From: Sinorhizobium sp. 6-70
Lineage (GTDB): Bacteria > Pseudomonadota > Alphaproteobacteria > Rhizobiales > Rhizobiaceae
Assembly (NCBI RefSeq): GCF_030124375.1
Contig: NZ_JASKLS010000008.1
Location: forward strand, 62,001-126,000
DNA: 64,000 nt
Direction of reading: 5' to 3'
Shown here: in pieces, positions 9,353-17,146 of the stretch
How the letters are laid out: each line of letters begins with the position of its first letter
How positions within the stretch are numbered: the stretch's first letter is position 1
Notes under the pieces: generated by a model
What the model saw: only the letters and a program-made list of their open reading frames with translations
Database searches by the model: none
Told to the model about the DNA's origin: nothing
Translations under genes and position numbers: made by a program

Positions 9353-9385
9353 AAAGGCCCGGTTTCGCTCCGGGCCTTTTTCTTT
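9353..9385 (+). terminator. Rho-independent terminator of rne
   Basis: A perfect 10-bp stem (AAAGGCCCGG at 9353-9362 with CCGGGCCTTT at 9370-9379), loop TTTCGCT, followed by a T-rich tail (TTTTTCTTT overlapping the stem end). Located 25 bases after the rne stop. The A-rich upstream side also allows function on the minus strand. Confidence 0.9.
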
Positions 9386-9468
9386 GCCTGCTACGGCTAC
9401 TGACGCATGTCGTTCATCGCAGTGGTGCAATCACGGCGGGCGGCCATAACGACTTCAAGTGGAGTCGA

Positions 9469-10626
9469 TCAGGCGAGCCACCGGGCGACACGATCCATCG
9501 CCTCCGACATCTCGGCTGCGGAACCGGCATAGGAGAACCGCATTGTCCGGTGCCCTTCCACCGGATCGAAATCGAAACCGGGTGTCGCCGCCACGTTGAT
9601 CTCGGCCAGCATCCGCCGCGCAAAGGCCATGCTGTCATTGGTGAAGCGGCTGACGTCGACATAGGCATAGAAGGCGCCATCCATCGGCGAGGCGATTGCA
9701 AGCCCGATTTGCGGCAGGCGTTTCATCAGCAGTTCCCGGTTGGCGGCATAGGCTGCCTTGTAGCCGTCCAACTCTTCATGCGCATCGAGCGCCGCCTCGG
9801 CGGCGATCTGGGAAAGCTCCGGCGGCGAAATATAGAGGCTCTGTGCCAGGCGCTCGAAGCCGCGTACCTGCGCCTCGGGCAACACCATCCAGCCGACCCG
9901 CCAACCGGTCATGCAATAGTATTTCGAGAAGGAGTTGATCACGACCACGTTGTCGGTCACCTCGAGCGCGGTGGCCTCTTCGCCGACGAACGTCAGCCCG
10001 TGGTAGATCTCGTCGGAAATGAAGGTGATCCGTTCGGCGTGGCAATAGTCCGCGAGCGCCTTGAGGCCGGCTCGTCCCGTCACGGTTCCCGTGGGGTTGG
10101 CCGGGCTTGCAAGAAGCACGCCCTTGAGCGGCTTGCCGATGCGCTCGGCTGCGCGCGCGAGGCTTTCCGGCGTCAGGGTGAAGCCGGCCTCCCTGCCCGC
10201 CTCGACCTCGACGACGATGAGACCCAACGCCTGCAAGATGTTGCGATAGGCTGGATATCCCGGACGCGCGATGGCAACGCAATCGCCCGGATCGAAGAGC
10301 GCGAGGAACGCTAGATTGAAGCCGGCCGACGAGCCCGTCGTGACTGCAATCCGCTGAGGATCGAGGGTGATGCCATGGCGGCTGTGATAGTGGCGGGCAA
10401 TCGCGGTCTTCAAGGACAGCGTGCCGAGTGCGTCCGTGTAGCCTAGACGGCCGTGCTCGAGGGCGCGCCTTGCCGCTTCAAGTGCCGCCTTCGGGGCTGG
10501 ATGGACGGGTTGCCCCACCGCCATCGAGATGACTGGATGGCCGGCATCGCGCCGCCGCGTGGCTTCCGCCAGCACATCCATGGCATGAAAGGGCTCGACG
10601 GCGCTGCGTTTCGACATCTGTGTCAA
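9469..10626 (-). CDS. Class I/II PLP-dependent aminotransferase
   Basis: Fold-type I pyridoxal-phosphate aminotransferase of 385 residues. The PLP lysine is in NSFSKYYCMTGWRVGW, with the Asp of FISDEIYHG pairing the pyridine nitrogen, the Asn of SPANPTGT, and the phosphate/carboxylate-binding Arg near the C-terminus (TMRFSYAG). The substrate cannot be told from sequence; relatives are annotated as aspartate- or aromatic-type enzymes. I keep the TTG start at 10626 because GAGG lies 7 bases upstream, whereas the in-frame ATG at 10617 has no spaced site. It stands alone, converging on rne. Confidence 0.88.
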   Translation of the reverse strand: MTQMSKRSAVEPFHAMDVLAEATRRRDAGHPVISMAVGQPVHPAPKAALEAARRALEHGRLGYTDALGTLSLKTAIARHYHSRHGITLDPQRIAVTTGSSAGFNLAFLALFDPGDCVAIARPGYPAYRNILQALGLIVVEVEAGREAGFTLTPESLARAAERIGKPLKGVLLASPANPTGTVTGRAGLKALADYCHAERITFISDEIYHGLTFVGEEATALEVTDNVVVINSFSKYYCMTGWRVGWMVLPEAQVRGFERLAQSLYISPPELSQIAAEAALDAHEELDGYKAAYAANRELLMKRLPQIGLAIASPMDGAFYAYVDVSRFTNDSMAFARRMLAEINVAATPGFDFDPVEGHRTMRFSYAGSAAEMSEAMDRVARWLA

Positions 10627-10940
10627 TGCAAATCCTCTGCTGCATGTTTCCCTGAATCGTAGACGATTTAAGGAAACATGCCGCCATTCAAAGTGCTACA
10701 GCGTCCTTGCTGTAGAAGCGGGACCGTATCAGCGCCCCTTTGCCTGATCATTTCGCGCTTCACAAGTGCGAGAGTGCCGCATTTCCGCCGATTTTGCCGT
10801 TTCGTTTCGCCGCGGCGCATCCTATGCTCGCATCAAGAGAGTGCGCGAATGTTGTAAAATTGTTGTCTTTCAAACACGCACATTGACGCAACCGTGCGAA
10901 ATGAACGACAGACAGAGTACGGAAAGACAACGAGGAAAGA
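10627..10940. other. Intergenic region with repeat, upstream of dsbA-like gene
   Basis: This 314-base divergent gap holds a shortened two-palindrome repeat (10643-10715) next to the aminotransferase start and, on the other side, the leader of the DsbA-like gene. No -35/-10 pair could be called with confidence, although ATTGACG lies near 10881. AGGAAAG precedes the ATG at 10941. Confidence 0.4.
10643..10715 (+). repeat. RIME-like repeat, internally deleted copy
   Basis: Palindrome 1 is CATGTTTCC...GATTTAAGGAAACATG (10643-10680). It is followed by the conserved linker with ATTCAAAGTGCTACAG. Palindrome 2 is reduced to CTACAGCGTCCTTGCTGTAG, so the GTCTGATAAGAC core found in the complete copy at 23294 has been lost. 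Confidence 0.7.
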
Positions 10941-11705
10941 ATGACCTTCAAGAAGATGATTGCCGCCGGAACGCTGCTTGCCCTTGCTGCCAGCGTAGCC
11001 TTGCCGCAGACGGCCGCCGCGCTCGATGCAAAGCAGAAAGAAGAGTTCGGCGCCTTCATCAAGGAGTATCTGCTCGCCAATCCGGAGGTCATGCTCGAAG
11101 TGCAGGAGGCGCTTTCGGCCAAGCAGCGCGCCAAGCAGCAAGAAGCGGCCGAAGCGGCGATCGCCACAAACACCAAGACGATCTTCCACTCCAAATACGA
11201 CGTCACGCTCGGCAATCCCGACGGTGATGTGACGATCGTCGAATTCTACGATTACAACTGCGGCTACTGCAAACGGGCGCTCTCAGACATGGATCAGATC
11301 CTCAAGACGGACAAGAACGTCCGTTTCGTGCTGAAAGAGCTGCCGATCCTCGGACCCGATTCCCTTGCCGCCCACAAGGTCAGCGCCGCTTTTCGTCTGA
11401 TCGCCCCCGAGAAATACGGTGACTTCCACCGGGCTCTGCTCGGCGGCGAGGAACGGGCGACAGAGGAAACGGCGATTGCCGTTGCGGCAAAACTCGGCGT
11501 CACCGAAGAGCAACTGCGTGCGAAAATGGAAAAAGAGCCGCAGGACCCTGCGGTGCGCGAGGCCTATTCGCTCGCAAATGAACTCGGCATCACCGGCACA
11601 CCATCCTATGTGATCGGCAACGAAGCCGTCTTTGGGGCCGTCGGGGCCGACGAGATCTCCACTAAGGTGGAAAACATGCGCAGCTGCGGGAAAACCGTCT
11701 GCTGA
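10941..11705 (+). CDS. DsbA-family thiol:disulfide interchange protein (ScsC/Com1-like)
   Basis: Periplasmic thioredoxin-fold oxidoreductase of 254 residues. A signal peptide covers about residues 1-27 (ends near TAAALDA). A helical N-terminal segment (about 28-70, Glu/Lys/Gln-rich) resembles the oligomerisation region of ScsC-type proteins. The redox-active CGYC motif is at 107-110, and the cis-proline loop is GTPSYV. Two further cysteines, 249 and 254, lie at the extreme C-terminus (SCGKTVC), which is unusual and could form an extra disulfide. Oxidase or isomerase activity cannot be decided from the sequence. It is upstream of aroQ with a 156-base gap, probably an independent unit. Confidence 0.88.
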   Translation: MTFKKMIAAGTLLALAASVALPQTAAALDAKQKEEFGAFIKEYLLANPEVMLEVQEALSAKQRAKQQEAAEAAIATNTKTIFHSKYDVTLGNPDGDVTIVEFYDYNCGYCKRALSDMDQILKTDKNVRFVLKELPILGPDSLAAHKVSAAFRLIAPEKYGDFHRALLGGEERATEETAIAVAAKLGVTEEQLRAKMEKEPQDPAVREAYSLANELGITGTPSYVIGNEAVFGAVGADEISTKVENMRSCGKTVC

Positions 11706-11861
11706 ACCCGCGAGCTCCGCAAAATGTGAAGCGGCCTTCCCCAGGTCGCGCTCCCCTCAAACGCCATCACTTGTGGACAAATTCCCCGGGAACCCAAGGG
11801 GCTTTCCCTCGCGGGACCATCAGTCTATAGGTAACCCTCCATCATCGGACCGGAATCCCTT

Positions 11862-12308
11862 ATGCCCTCGACGATTTTTGTGCTGAACGGCCCCAACCTG
11901 AACGCGCTCGGCAAGCGCGAACCGGGCATTTATGGCGGCCAAACGCTCTCCGATATCGAGGCCATGTGCAAGTCGGAGGGAAAGTTGCTGGGCTTCGACG
12001 TCGACTTCCGACAATCGAACCACGAAGGCACCCTTGTCGACTGGCTGCACGAAGCCGGCGACAAGGCCGCGGGCGTTGCGATCAACCCCGGCGCCTATGG
12101 CCACACGTCGATTGCAATGCATGACGCAATTCGTGCGATTACGGTTCCCGTGGTGGAACTGCATCTTTCCAATATCCATGCGCGCGAGGAATTCCGCCAC
12201 AAGTCGATGATCGCGCCAGCCGTCAAGGGCGTGATCTGCGGCTTCGGCGCACAGAGTTACATTCTGGCGCTGCATGCGCTAAAGAACCTGACGGACACGT
12301 CGAAATAA
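11862..12308 (+). CDS. aroQ: 3-dehydroquinate dehydratase, type II
   Basis: Third step of the shikimate pathway, dehydration of 3-dehydroquinate in the cytoplasm. The 148 residues match the dodecameric type II family in length. The N-terminal LNGPNLN motif, the catalytic Tyr in PGIYGG, the flexible loop REP, the NPGAYGHTS active-site stretch, and the ELHLSNIHARE signature with its His are all visible. It lies 24 bases upstream of accB in the same direction, an arrangement common in alphaproteobacteria, and is likely cotranscribed with accBC. Confidence 0.96.
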   Translation: MPSTIFVLNGPNLNALGKREPGIYGGQTLSDIEAMCKSEGKLLGFDVDFRQSNHEGTLVDWLHEAGDKAAGVAINPGAYGHTSIAMHDAIRAITVPVVELHLSNIHAREEFRHKSMIAPAVKGVICGFGAQSYILALHALKNLTDTSK

Positions 12309-12332
12309 GAAGAACACGAGGCTCATATTCCC

Positions 12333-12809
12333 ATGGCTGAAAAGAAACCGGGTATCGACCAGGCGCTGATCCGCGATCTCGCCAATATCCTCAAGGATAC
12401 CGACCTGACCGAGATTGAGGTCGAGCAGGAAGACTTGCGCATCCGCGTTTCGCGCAACGGAACGCCCGTCGCGATGTCGATGCCGGCAATGCCCACTTAT
12501 CAAGCGCCGCCCCCGGTCGCCGTCGCACAGCCCGGCGTGGCACCGCAGCCGGCTGCCGAGAGCGGCCGCAGCTCCAAGAATGCCGTAACCGCCCCCATGG
12601 TCGGGACGGCCTATCTGGCTCCGGCCCCGGGCGCCCGCCCCTTCATCGAAGTCGGCGCAATGGTCAAGGAAGGCCAGACAATCCTGATCATCGAGGCGAT
12701 GAAGACGATGAACCAGATTCCGGCACCACGCGCCGGCAAGGTCACCGAAATTCTCGTTCAGGACGCGGCCCCGGTCGAATATGGCGAACCCCTGATCGTG
12801 ATCGAGTAA
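12333..12809 (+). CDS. accB: Acetyl-CoA carboxylase biotin carboxyl carrier protein
   Basis: Carries biotin between the carboxylase and transferase sites in fatty-acid synthesis. Of 158 residues, the first 70 form a helical part, followed by a Pro/Ala/Val linker (about 55-85). The C-terminal biotinyl domain has the acceptor Lys124 in the EAMKTMNQI motif. The start ATG at 12333 follows an AGAAGA-rich site. accC begins 12 bases after its stop. The biotin ligase that would modify Lys124 (birA) is also in this window at 61870-62637. Confidence 0.96.
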   Translation: MAEKKPGIDQALIRDLANILKDTDLTEIEVEQEDLRIRVSRNGTPVAMSMPAMPTYQAPPPVAVAQPGVAPQPAAESGRSSKNAVTAPMVGTAYLAPAPGARPFIEVGAMVKEGQTILIIEAMKTMNQIPAPRAGKVTEILVQDAAPVEYGEPLIVIE

Positions 12810-12821
12810 GGCACGGTGGCG

Positions 12822-14165
12822 ATGATCTCGAAAATCCTCATTGCCAATCGCGGCGAAATCGCCCTGCGGGTGCTGCGTGCCTGCAAGGAGCTCGGCATCG
12901 CAACCGTTGCCGTGCATTCGACGGCTGACAGCGACGCGATGCATGTTCGTCTCGCGGACGAAAGCGTCTGCATCGGACCGCCGCCGTCACGCGAGAGCTA
13001 TCTCAATATTCATCAGATCGTCGCCGCCTGTGAAATCACCGGCGCGGATGCCGTGCATCCCGGCTACGGCTTTCTCTCGGAGAACGCCAAGTTCGCGGAC
13101 ATCCTCGACGCGCACGACATCACCTTCATCGGTCCGACGGCCGAGCACATCCGCTTGATGGGCGACAAGATCACCGCCAAGAAGACGGCGGAAGCGCTTG
13201 GCATTCCGGTCGTTCCGGGCTCCGATGGCGAAGTGAAGCCGGAGAATGCGCTTGAAGTCGCCCGCAAGATCGGCTTCCCGGTACTGATCAAGGCGACGGC
13301 CGGCGGCGGCGGGCGCGGCATGAAGGTCGCAAGAACCGAAGCCGACCTCGAGCATGCCGTTGCAACGGCGCGCTCCGAAGCGGCAGCAGCGTTCGGCAAC
13401 GACGCCGTCTATATGGAAAAGTTCCTCGGCAAGCCGCGCCATATCGAAGTCCAGGTCGTCGGCGACGGCGAAGGCAATGCGATCCATCTCGGCGAGCGCG
13501 ACTGCTCGCTGCAGCGCCGTCATCAGAAGGTCTGGGAAGAAGCCAACTCCCCTGCCCTCAACGTCGACCAGCGTATGAAGATCGGCCAGGTCTGTGCCGA
13601 TGCGATGAAAAAGTTGAAATATCGCGGCGCCGGCACGATCGAGTTCCTCTACGAGGACGGCGAGTTCTATTTCATCGAAATGAACACGCGACTGCAGGTG
13701 GAGCATCCGATTACCGAAGCAATCACGGGCATCGATCTCGTGCACGAGCAGATTCGCGTCGCTTCCGGCGCCGGTCTCTCTGTCAAGCAGGAAGATGTCG
13801 TCTTCTCGGGCCACGCGATCGAGTGCCGCATCAATGCGGAGGACCCGCGCACCTTCGTGCCCTCCCCGGGCACGATCACGCATTTCCATGCGCCGGGCGG
13901 CCTCGGCGTGCGCGTCGATAGCGGCGCCTATCAGGGCTACCGCATTCCGCCCTATTACGACAGTCTGATCGGCAAGCTGATCGTCCACGGCCGGACGCGC
14001 GTCGAGTGCATGATGCGGCTTCGCCGCGTGCTCGATGAGTTCGTCATCGACGGCATCAAGACGACCCTGCCGCTGTTCCAGGACCTGATCAACAATCAGG
14101 ACATCGCCAACGGTGACTACGACATCCACTGGCTAGAACATCATCTGGCCGCAACATCCGCATAG
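12822..14165 (+). CDS. accC: Acetyl-CoA carboxylase, biotin carboxylase subunit
   Basis: ATP-dependent carboxylation of biotin on AccB. The 447 residues contain the ATP-grasp fold: N-terminal ILIANRGEIA, the glycine-rich ATP loop AGGGGRGMK, the catalytic-lid residues around ERDCSLQRRHQK, the metal-binding EMNTRLQVEHP, and the C-terminal biotin carboxylase domain. I choose the ATG at 12822 over the GTG at 12816 because the AAGG at 12808-12811 is 10 bases from the ATG but only 4 from the GTG. Cotranscribed with accB; aat follows 9 bases after its stop. Confidence 0.96.
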   Translation: MISKILIANRGEIALRVLRACKELGIATVAVHSTADSDAMHVRLADESVCIGPPPSRESYLNIHQIVAACEITGADAVHPGYGFLSENAKFADILDAHDITFIGPTAEHIRLMGDKITAKKTAEALGIPVVPGSDGEVKPENALEVARKIGFPVLIKATAGGGGRGMKVARTEADLEHAVATARSEAAAAFGNDAVYMEKFLGKPRHIEVQVVGDGEGNAIHLGERDCSLQRRHQKVWEEANSPALNVDQRMKIGQVCADAMKKLKYRGAGTIEFLYEDGEFYFIEMNTRLQVEHPITEAITGIDLVHEQIRVASGAGLSVKQEDVVFSGHAIECRINAEDPRTFVPSPGTITHFHAPGGLGVRVDSGAYQGYRIPPYYDSLIGKLIVHGRTRVECMMRLRRVLDEFVIDGIKTTLPLFQDLINNQDIANGDYDIHWLEHHLAATSA

Positions 14166-14174
14166 GACAAAGAA

Positions 14175-14789
14175 TTGAAAGGGACGCGCAGCAAACAACC
14201 GGACATAACGCCGGACATGTTGCTGCGCGCCTATTCGATCGGTCTCTTCCCGATGGCCGACTCGGCCGACGACCCGGAACTCTTCTGGGTCGAGCCGGAA
14301 ATACGCGGGATCATACCGCTCGACGCCTTCCACATTTCACGCAGCCTGGCGAAGACGATCCGTCGGCGCCCGTTCGAGATCCGCTACAACACCGCTTTCG
14401 AAGCAGTGATCGATGGATGCGCCAAGCCCGCGCCGGACCGGCCGACGACCTGGATCAACGACAAGATCCGTTCGCTCTACGCGGCCCTTCACCAAATGGG
14501 TTACGCCCACAGCGTCGAAGCGTGGCAGGATAACGCCCTCGTCGGCGGTCTCTATGGCGTCTCGCTCGGCGCCGCCTTCTTCGGCGAGAGCATGTTCTCG
14601 CTCCGCAGCGATGCCTCGAAGATTTGCCTCGTCCATCTTGTCGAACGGCTGCGGGCGAAGGGATTTCAACTCCTCGACACGCAGTTCACGACGGAACACC
14701 TGAAATCCTTCGGTGCAATCGATGTGCCCAAAGCCGAGTACGAGATTTTGCTGGCAAAGGCGATGGCCTCGCGGGACCTGGCCTTTTAA
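14175..14789 (+). CDS. aat: Leucyl/phenylalanyl-tRNA--protein transferase
   Basis: Adds Leu or Phe to N-terminal Lys or Arg of proteins, marking them for the ClpS/ClpAP N-end rule pathway. The 204 residues show the family's hallmark strings: LLRAYSIGLFPMA near the N-terminus, FWVEPEIRGIIPLD, GGLYGVSLGAAFFGESMFS, and DTQFTTEHLKSFGA. The N-terminal domain is shorter than in E. coli (234 residues), as usual for rhizobia. The start is TTG at 14175, preceded by AGGA at 14164-14167 with 7 bases spacing; it directly follows accC and is likely translationally linked. Confidence 0.94.
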   Translation: MKGTRSKQPDITPDMLLRAYSIGLFPMADSADDPELFWVEPEIRGIIPLDAFHISRSLAKTIRRRPFEIRYNTAFEAVIDGCAKPAPDRPTTWINDKIRSLYAALHQMGYAHSVEAWQDNALVGGLYGVSLGAAFFGESMFSLRSDASKICLVHLVERLRAKGFQLLDTQFTTEHLKSFGAIDVPKAEYEILLAKAMASRDLAF

Positions 14790-14831
14790 CCGCGCTCAAT
14801 CGGAGCTCAGACAAGCGATTGCCGCCGAAGA

Positions 14832-15284
14832 TTATTGCTTCGCTGCCGTGTCCGGCGGCGGCAGGTCGGACGTCGCCTTGCAGGATTGCAGCCAAACGTC
14901 GTAGACGGGGTGCTCGACCGCATTCAGGCCCGGGCTGTCAGCGAACATCCAGCCCGTGAAGATGCGCCTGATCTTGCGGTCAAGCGTGATCTCGTCGACC
15001 TCCACGAAAGTCGTCGTCTTCGGCGCCTCAGTGTCGTCACGGCTGTAGCAGACGCGTGGGGTAACCTGCAGCGCGCCGAACTGCACGGTTTCGCCGATAT
15101 AGACGTCGAACGTGGTGATGCGGCCGGTGATCTTGTCGATACCGGAAAAGACCGCAACGGAATTGTTAAGACGCGTTGCCCGCGCAAGGTCGGTGGAGGA
15201 CATCAACGGCAGCGCCATCAGGAGCGCAAGGCCTGCTCGACGGGCCGCCAGGCTGATCAAATTCTGCAGACAGAAACCTGCCAT
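14832..15284 (-). CDS. DUF2155 domain-containing secreted protein
   Basis: A 150-residue protein with a signal peptide (hydrophobic LALLMALPLM, cleavage likely near residue 36). The mature part carries the DUF2155 pattern: VAVFSGIDKITGRITTFDVYIGE, a conserved Cys-Tyr (RVCYSRD), PKTTTFVEVDEI, and the tail IFTGWMFADSPGLNAVEHPVYDVWLQSC. Function is unknown; the domain is restricted largely to alphaproteobacteria and predicted periplasmic. Two cysteines could form a disulfide. It converges on aat with a 42-base gap. Confidence 0.88.
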   Translation of the reverse strand: MAGFCLQNLISLAARRAGLALLMALPLMSSTDLARATRLNNSVAVFSGIDKITGRITTFDVYIGETVQFGALQVTPRVCYSRDDTEAPKTTTFVEVDEITLDRKIRRIFTGWMFADSPGLNAVEHPVYDVWLQSCKATSDLPPPDTAAKQ

Positions 15285-15314
15285 TCCGCCAGTCCCCCGC
15301 GCTTCCTATTCGTT

Positions 15315-15413
15315 CCTGGAGCGGTTCGTTTCCGATTGAAACACCAACCAACTCGAACTCTTCGTTTTCCGCTTTTCCGGATGGCGAACCGATTCCCCCG
15401 GAACTGCTCCAGG
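15315..15413. repeat. Inverted-repeat-bounded intergenic element
   Basis: The arms CCTGGAGCGGTTC (15315-15327) and GAACTGCTCCAGG (15401-15413) are 12/13 complementary and bound a 99-base element in the gap between DUF2155 and the NDUFA12 gene. It is similar in size to the RIME-like repeats here but has different arms. Confidence 0.5.
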
Positions 15414-15490
15414 CTCAGGCGCTAAACCCGAAATGTGGCTGCGCCGTGATCGACGGGGTTCTTCACATCCTGCGCGGATGAAACCGCAAC

Positions 15491-15886
15491 TCAGGAGCGC
15501 GGCGTCCAGGCGTCGTAGTCGCCGGTCACGCGTGGGCGCTCGCCGGCGCCGGCGATCGATCCCTTCGGGCGATAGGCCTGCGCCGTGCCGGTCGGGTTCG
15601 CACGGTGCGGCTTCTGCCACGCCCTCGGCACGTATTTCTCGTCGGCAGGGGAAACGTCCGTGCGGTGATGCATCCAGCCGTGCCAGCCAGCCGGGATGGC
15701 GGACGCCTCGGCAGGGCCGTTATAGATCACCCAGCGCCGCGTACGGCCTTCGGAGTCCGTGCCGCCCTGATAGTAGACGTTGCCGAATTCGTCCTCACCC
15801 ACGCGCTTGCCAAAGCGCCAGGTATGAAAACGCGTACCGATCGTCTGTTCGTTCCACCAGGTGAAAATCTGCAGCAGAAGCTTCAT
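15491..15886 (-). CDS. NADH:ubiquinone oxidoreductase subunit NDUFA12
   Basis: Homologue of the mitochondrial complex I accessory subunit NDUFA12 (B17.2), found in alphaproteobacteria as a supernumerary complex I subunit. The 131 residues contain the typical FTWWNEQTIGTRFHTWRFG N-terminus, VGEDEFGNVYYQ, RRWVIYNG and the PAGWHGWMHH string. The C-terminal third is Pro/Gly/Arg-rich. It is far from the nuo operon, whose last gene is at the other end of this window, consistent with a later-acquired accessory subunit. DUF2155 lies downstream on the same strand with about 200 bases between. Confidence 0.93.
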   Translation of the reverse strand: MKLLLQIFTWWNEQTIGTRFHTWRFGKRVGEDEFGNVYYQGGTDSEGRTRRWVIYNGPAEASAIPAGWHGWMHHRTDVSPADEKYVPRAWQKPHRANPTGTAQAYRPKGSIAGAGERPRVTGDYDAWTPRS

Positions 15887-15994
15887 GGGTGTCTTCCTTC
15901 ACCGGCCGTTGGGAAGGCAGCCGGACATCAATATCATGCTCCCGCTTATGCCCCGCCACTCCTGCCTTGTCCAGTGATTCCGCTTTGCCGCCGG

Positions 15995-16459
15995 TCATTT
16001 CACCCGCATCTTGAAGCCGAAATGACTGCGCTCGAAACCAAGGCGCTCGTAGAAGCGATGAGCGTCGACGCCCAGGGCGTTCGAGGTCAGTTGGACCTTT
16101 TCTGCTCCCCGCGCTCGCGCCTCGGCAATCGCGTGGCGGACCATGCGTTCGCCGATGCCGCGGCCACGCATGTCTTCGCGCGTTTGCACGGCCTCGATAA
16201 CCAGGCTCGAACTGCCACGCCCGGGAAGCGATGTCAGAAGCGCAGTCTGAAAGGTCCCGACGACCTCTCCATCGAGGTGGGCCACATACAGCGTCTGATG
16301 GGGCGATCGACCGATCTCCTCGAACGCGGCAAGATAATCGCCAAAGGCTTCCGGCTCGGTCGTATCACCGTGCCCGCCCAACCGGTCGTTCGCAAAAAGG
16401 GCAATGATCGCAGGCAGGTCGCCGCGCTCGGCTCGTCGGATTTCAAGATCGATCGTCAT
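15995..16459 (-). CDS. GNAT family N-acetyltransferase
   Basis: A 154-residue acetyltransferase of unknown substrate. The acetyl-CoA binding motif A is seen as VQTREDMRGRGIGERMVRHAIAEAR (key residues R-x-x-G-x-G), preceded by a strand with LVIEA, followed by motif B VDAHRFYERLGFERS. I take ATG 16459 as the start, with AGGAAAG upstream; a longer frame begins at 16516 but adds a cysteine-rich stretch without similarity to the fold. Standalone gene flanked by a repeat. Confidence 0.85.
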   Translation of the reverse strand: MTIDLEIRRAERGDLPAIIALFANDRLGGHGDTTEPEAFGDYLAAFEEIGRSPHQTLYVAHLDGEVVGTFQTALLTSLPGRGSSSLVIEAVQTREDMRGRGIGERMVRHAIAEARARGAEKVQLTSNALGVDAHRFYERLGFERSHFGFKMRVK

Positions 16460-16556
16460 TTCCGGCTTTCCTGTGCGCCCTGCCGTGCAACAATCAGCAG
16501 GAGGCAACAGTTTCATGACAATCGCTGTGCATCGCGTCTCAATTGATCGCGGCAGC

Positions 16557-16641
16557 CACAGCGCCGCGCGTCTTATCAGACGCGTAGCGGATACTGCAGC
16601 TACATGTTTTTATCCTTAAATCGGCTACGATTTAAGGAAAC
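16557..16641 (-). repeat. RIME-like repeat, reverse orientation
   Basis: Read on the minus strand, palindrome 1 (ATTTAAGGAAA/TTTCCTTAAAT type, 16611-16641) is followed by a short linker and palindrome 2 with the GTCTGATAAGAC-like core (16569-16584 on plus: GCGTCTTATCAGACGC). It lies between the two acetyltransferase genes. Linker bases differ from the other copies. Confidence 0.7.
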
Positions 16642-16646
16642 GGGCA

Positions 16647-17144
16647 CTAGGAAAGCCTCTTTTCAAGGATCAGCGCTGGCACGCCCGACTGCTCGTCGCC
16701 ACAGTTCGCGGTCTTTCCGACTTCGGCAAAACCATGCGCCCGATAGAACGCGAGAGCGTGAAGGTTCTGCGGCTCGACTTCCAGCCGCATGCGCTCCGCA
16801 TCGGGAAAACAGGTTTCGAGTTCGGCGAACATGTCGCGGCCGATGCCCTGCCTCTGATATTTCGGGCGCACGTAAAGCTGGTGAAGGACGACCGTTTTCG
16901 CCAGCGCGTCCGACATCGCCGCATACCCCATGCCGGCAAGCTCGCTACCATTGTCGGCAACGACGAATTCGGCATTCTTTCGTTGCAGGCGCTTTCTCAG
17001 CGCGTCGACCGAATGCCACCTGGCGGTGAGTTCATTGACCTTGTCGGTGCCGTAAAACGTGTCGTAGGTCGCGTGCCACGTCTCGGCCAGCAGGACGCGG
17101 ACCTTTTCCAGGTCGCGCTCGCTGGCCGTGCGGACGAAGAACAT
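16647..17144 (-). CDS. GNAT family N-acetyltransferase
   Basis: A 165-residue acetyltransferase. Motif A is LYVRPKYQRQGIGRDMFAEL (Q-x-x-G-x-G/A type), motif B NLHALAFYRAHGFAEVG, and an N-terminal WHATYDTFYG element similar to many uncharacterised rhizobial acetyltransferases. The substrate is unknown. Its start codon lies 2 bases after the gatB stop on the same strand, so it is very likely cotranscribed with, and perhaps translationally coupled to, gatB. Confidence 0.87.
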   Translation of the reverse strand: MFFVRTASERDLEKVRVLLAETWHATYDTFYGTDKVNELTARWHSVDALRKRLQRKNAEFVVADNGSELAGMGYAAMSDALAKTVVLHQLYVRPKYQRQGIGRDMFAELETCFPDAERMRLEVEPQNLHALAFYRAHGFAEVGKTANCGDEQSGVPALILEKRLS

Positions 17145-17146
17145 CG

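Noticed and set aside
6890..9430. 846-codon open frame antisense to rne
   Set aside because: It is the reverse-strand shadow of a GC-rich, low-complexity gene; translation is Arg/His-rich without any family pattern, and no ribosome-binding site is present.
16460..16516. Longer N-terminus for the first GNAT protein
   Set aside because: The added residues do not resemble the fold, and a better ribosome-binding site precedes ATG 16459.
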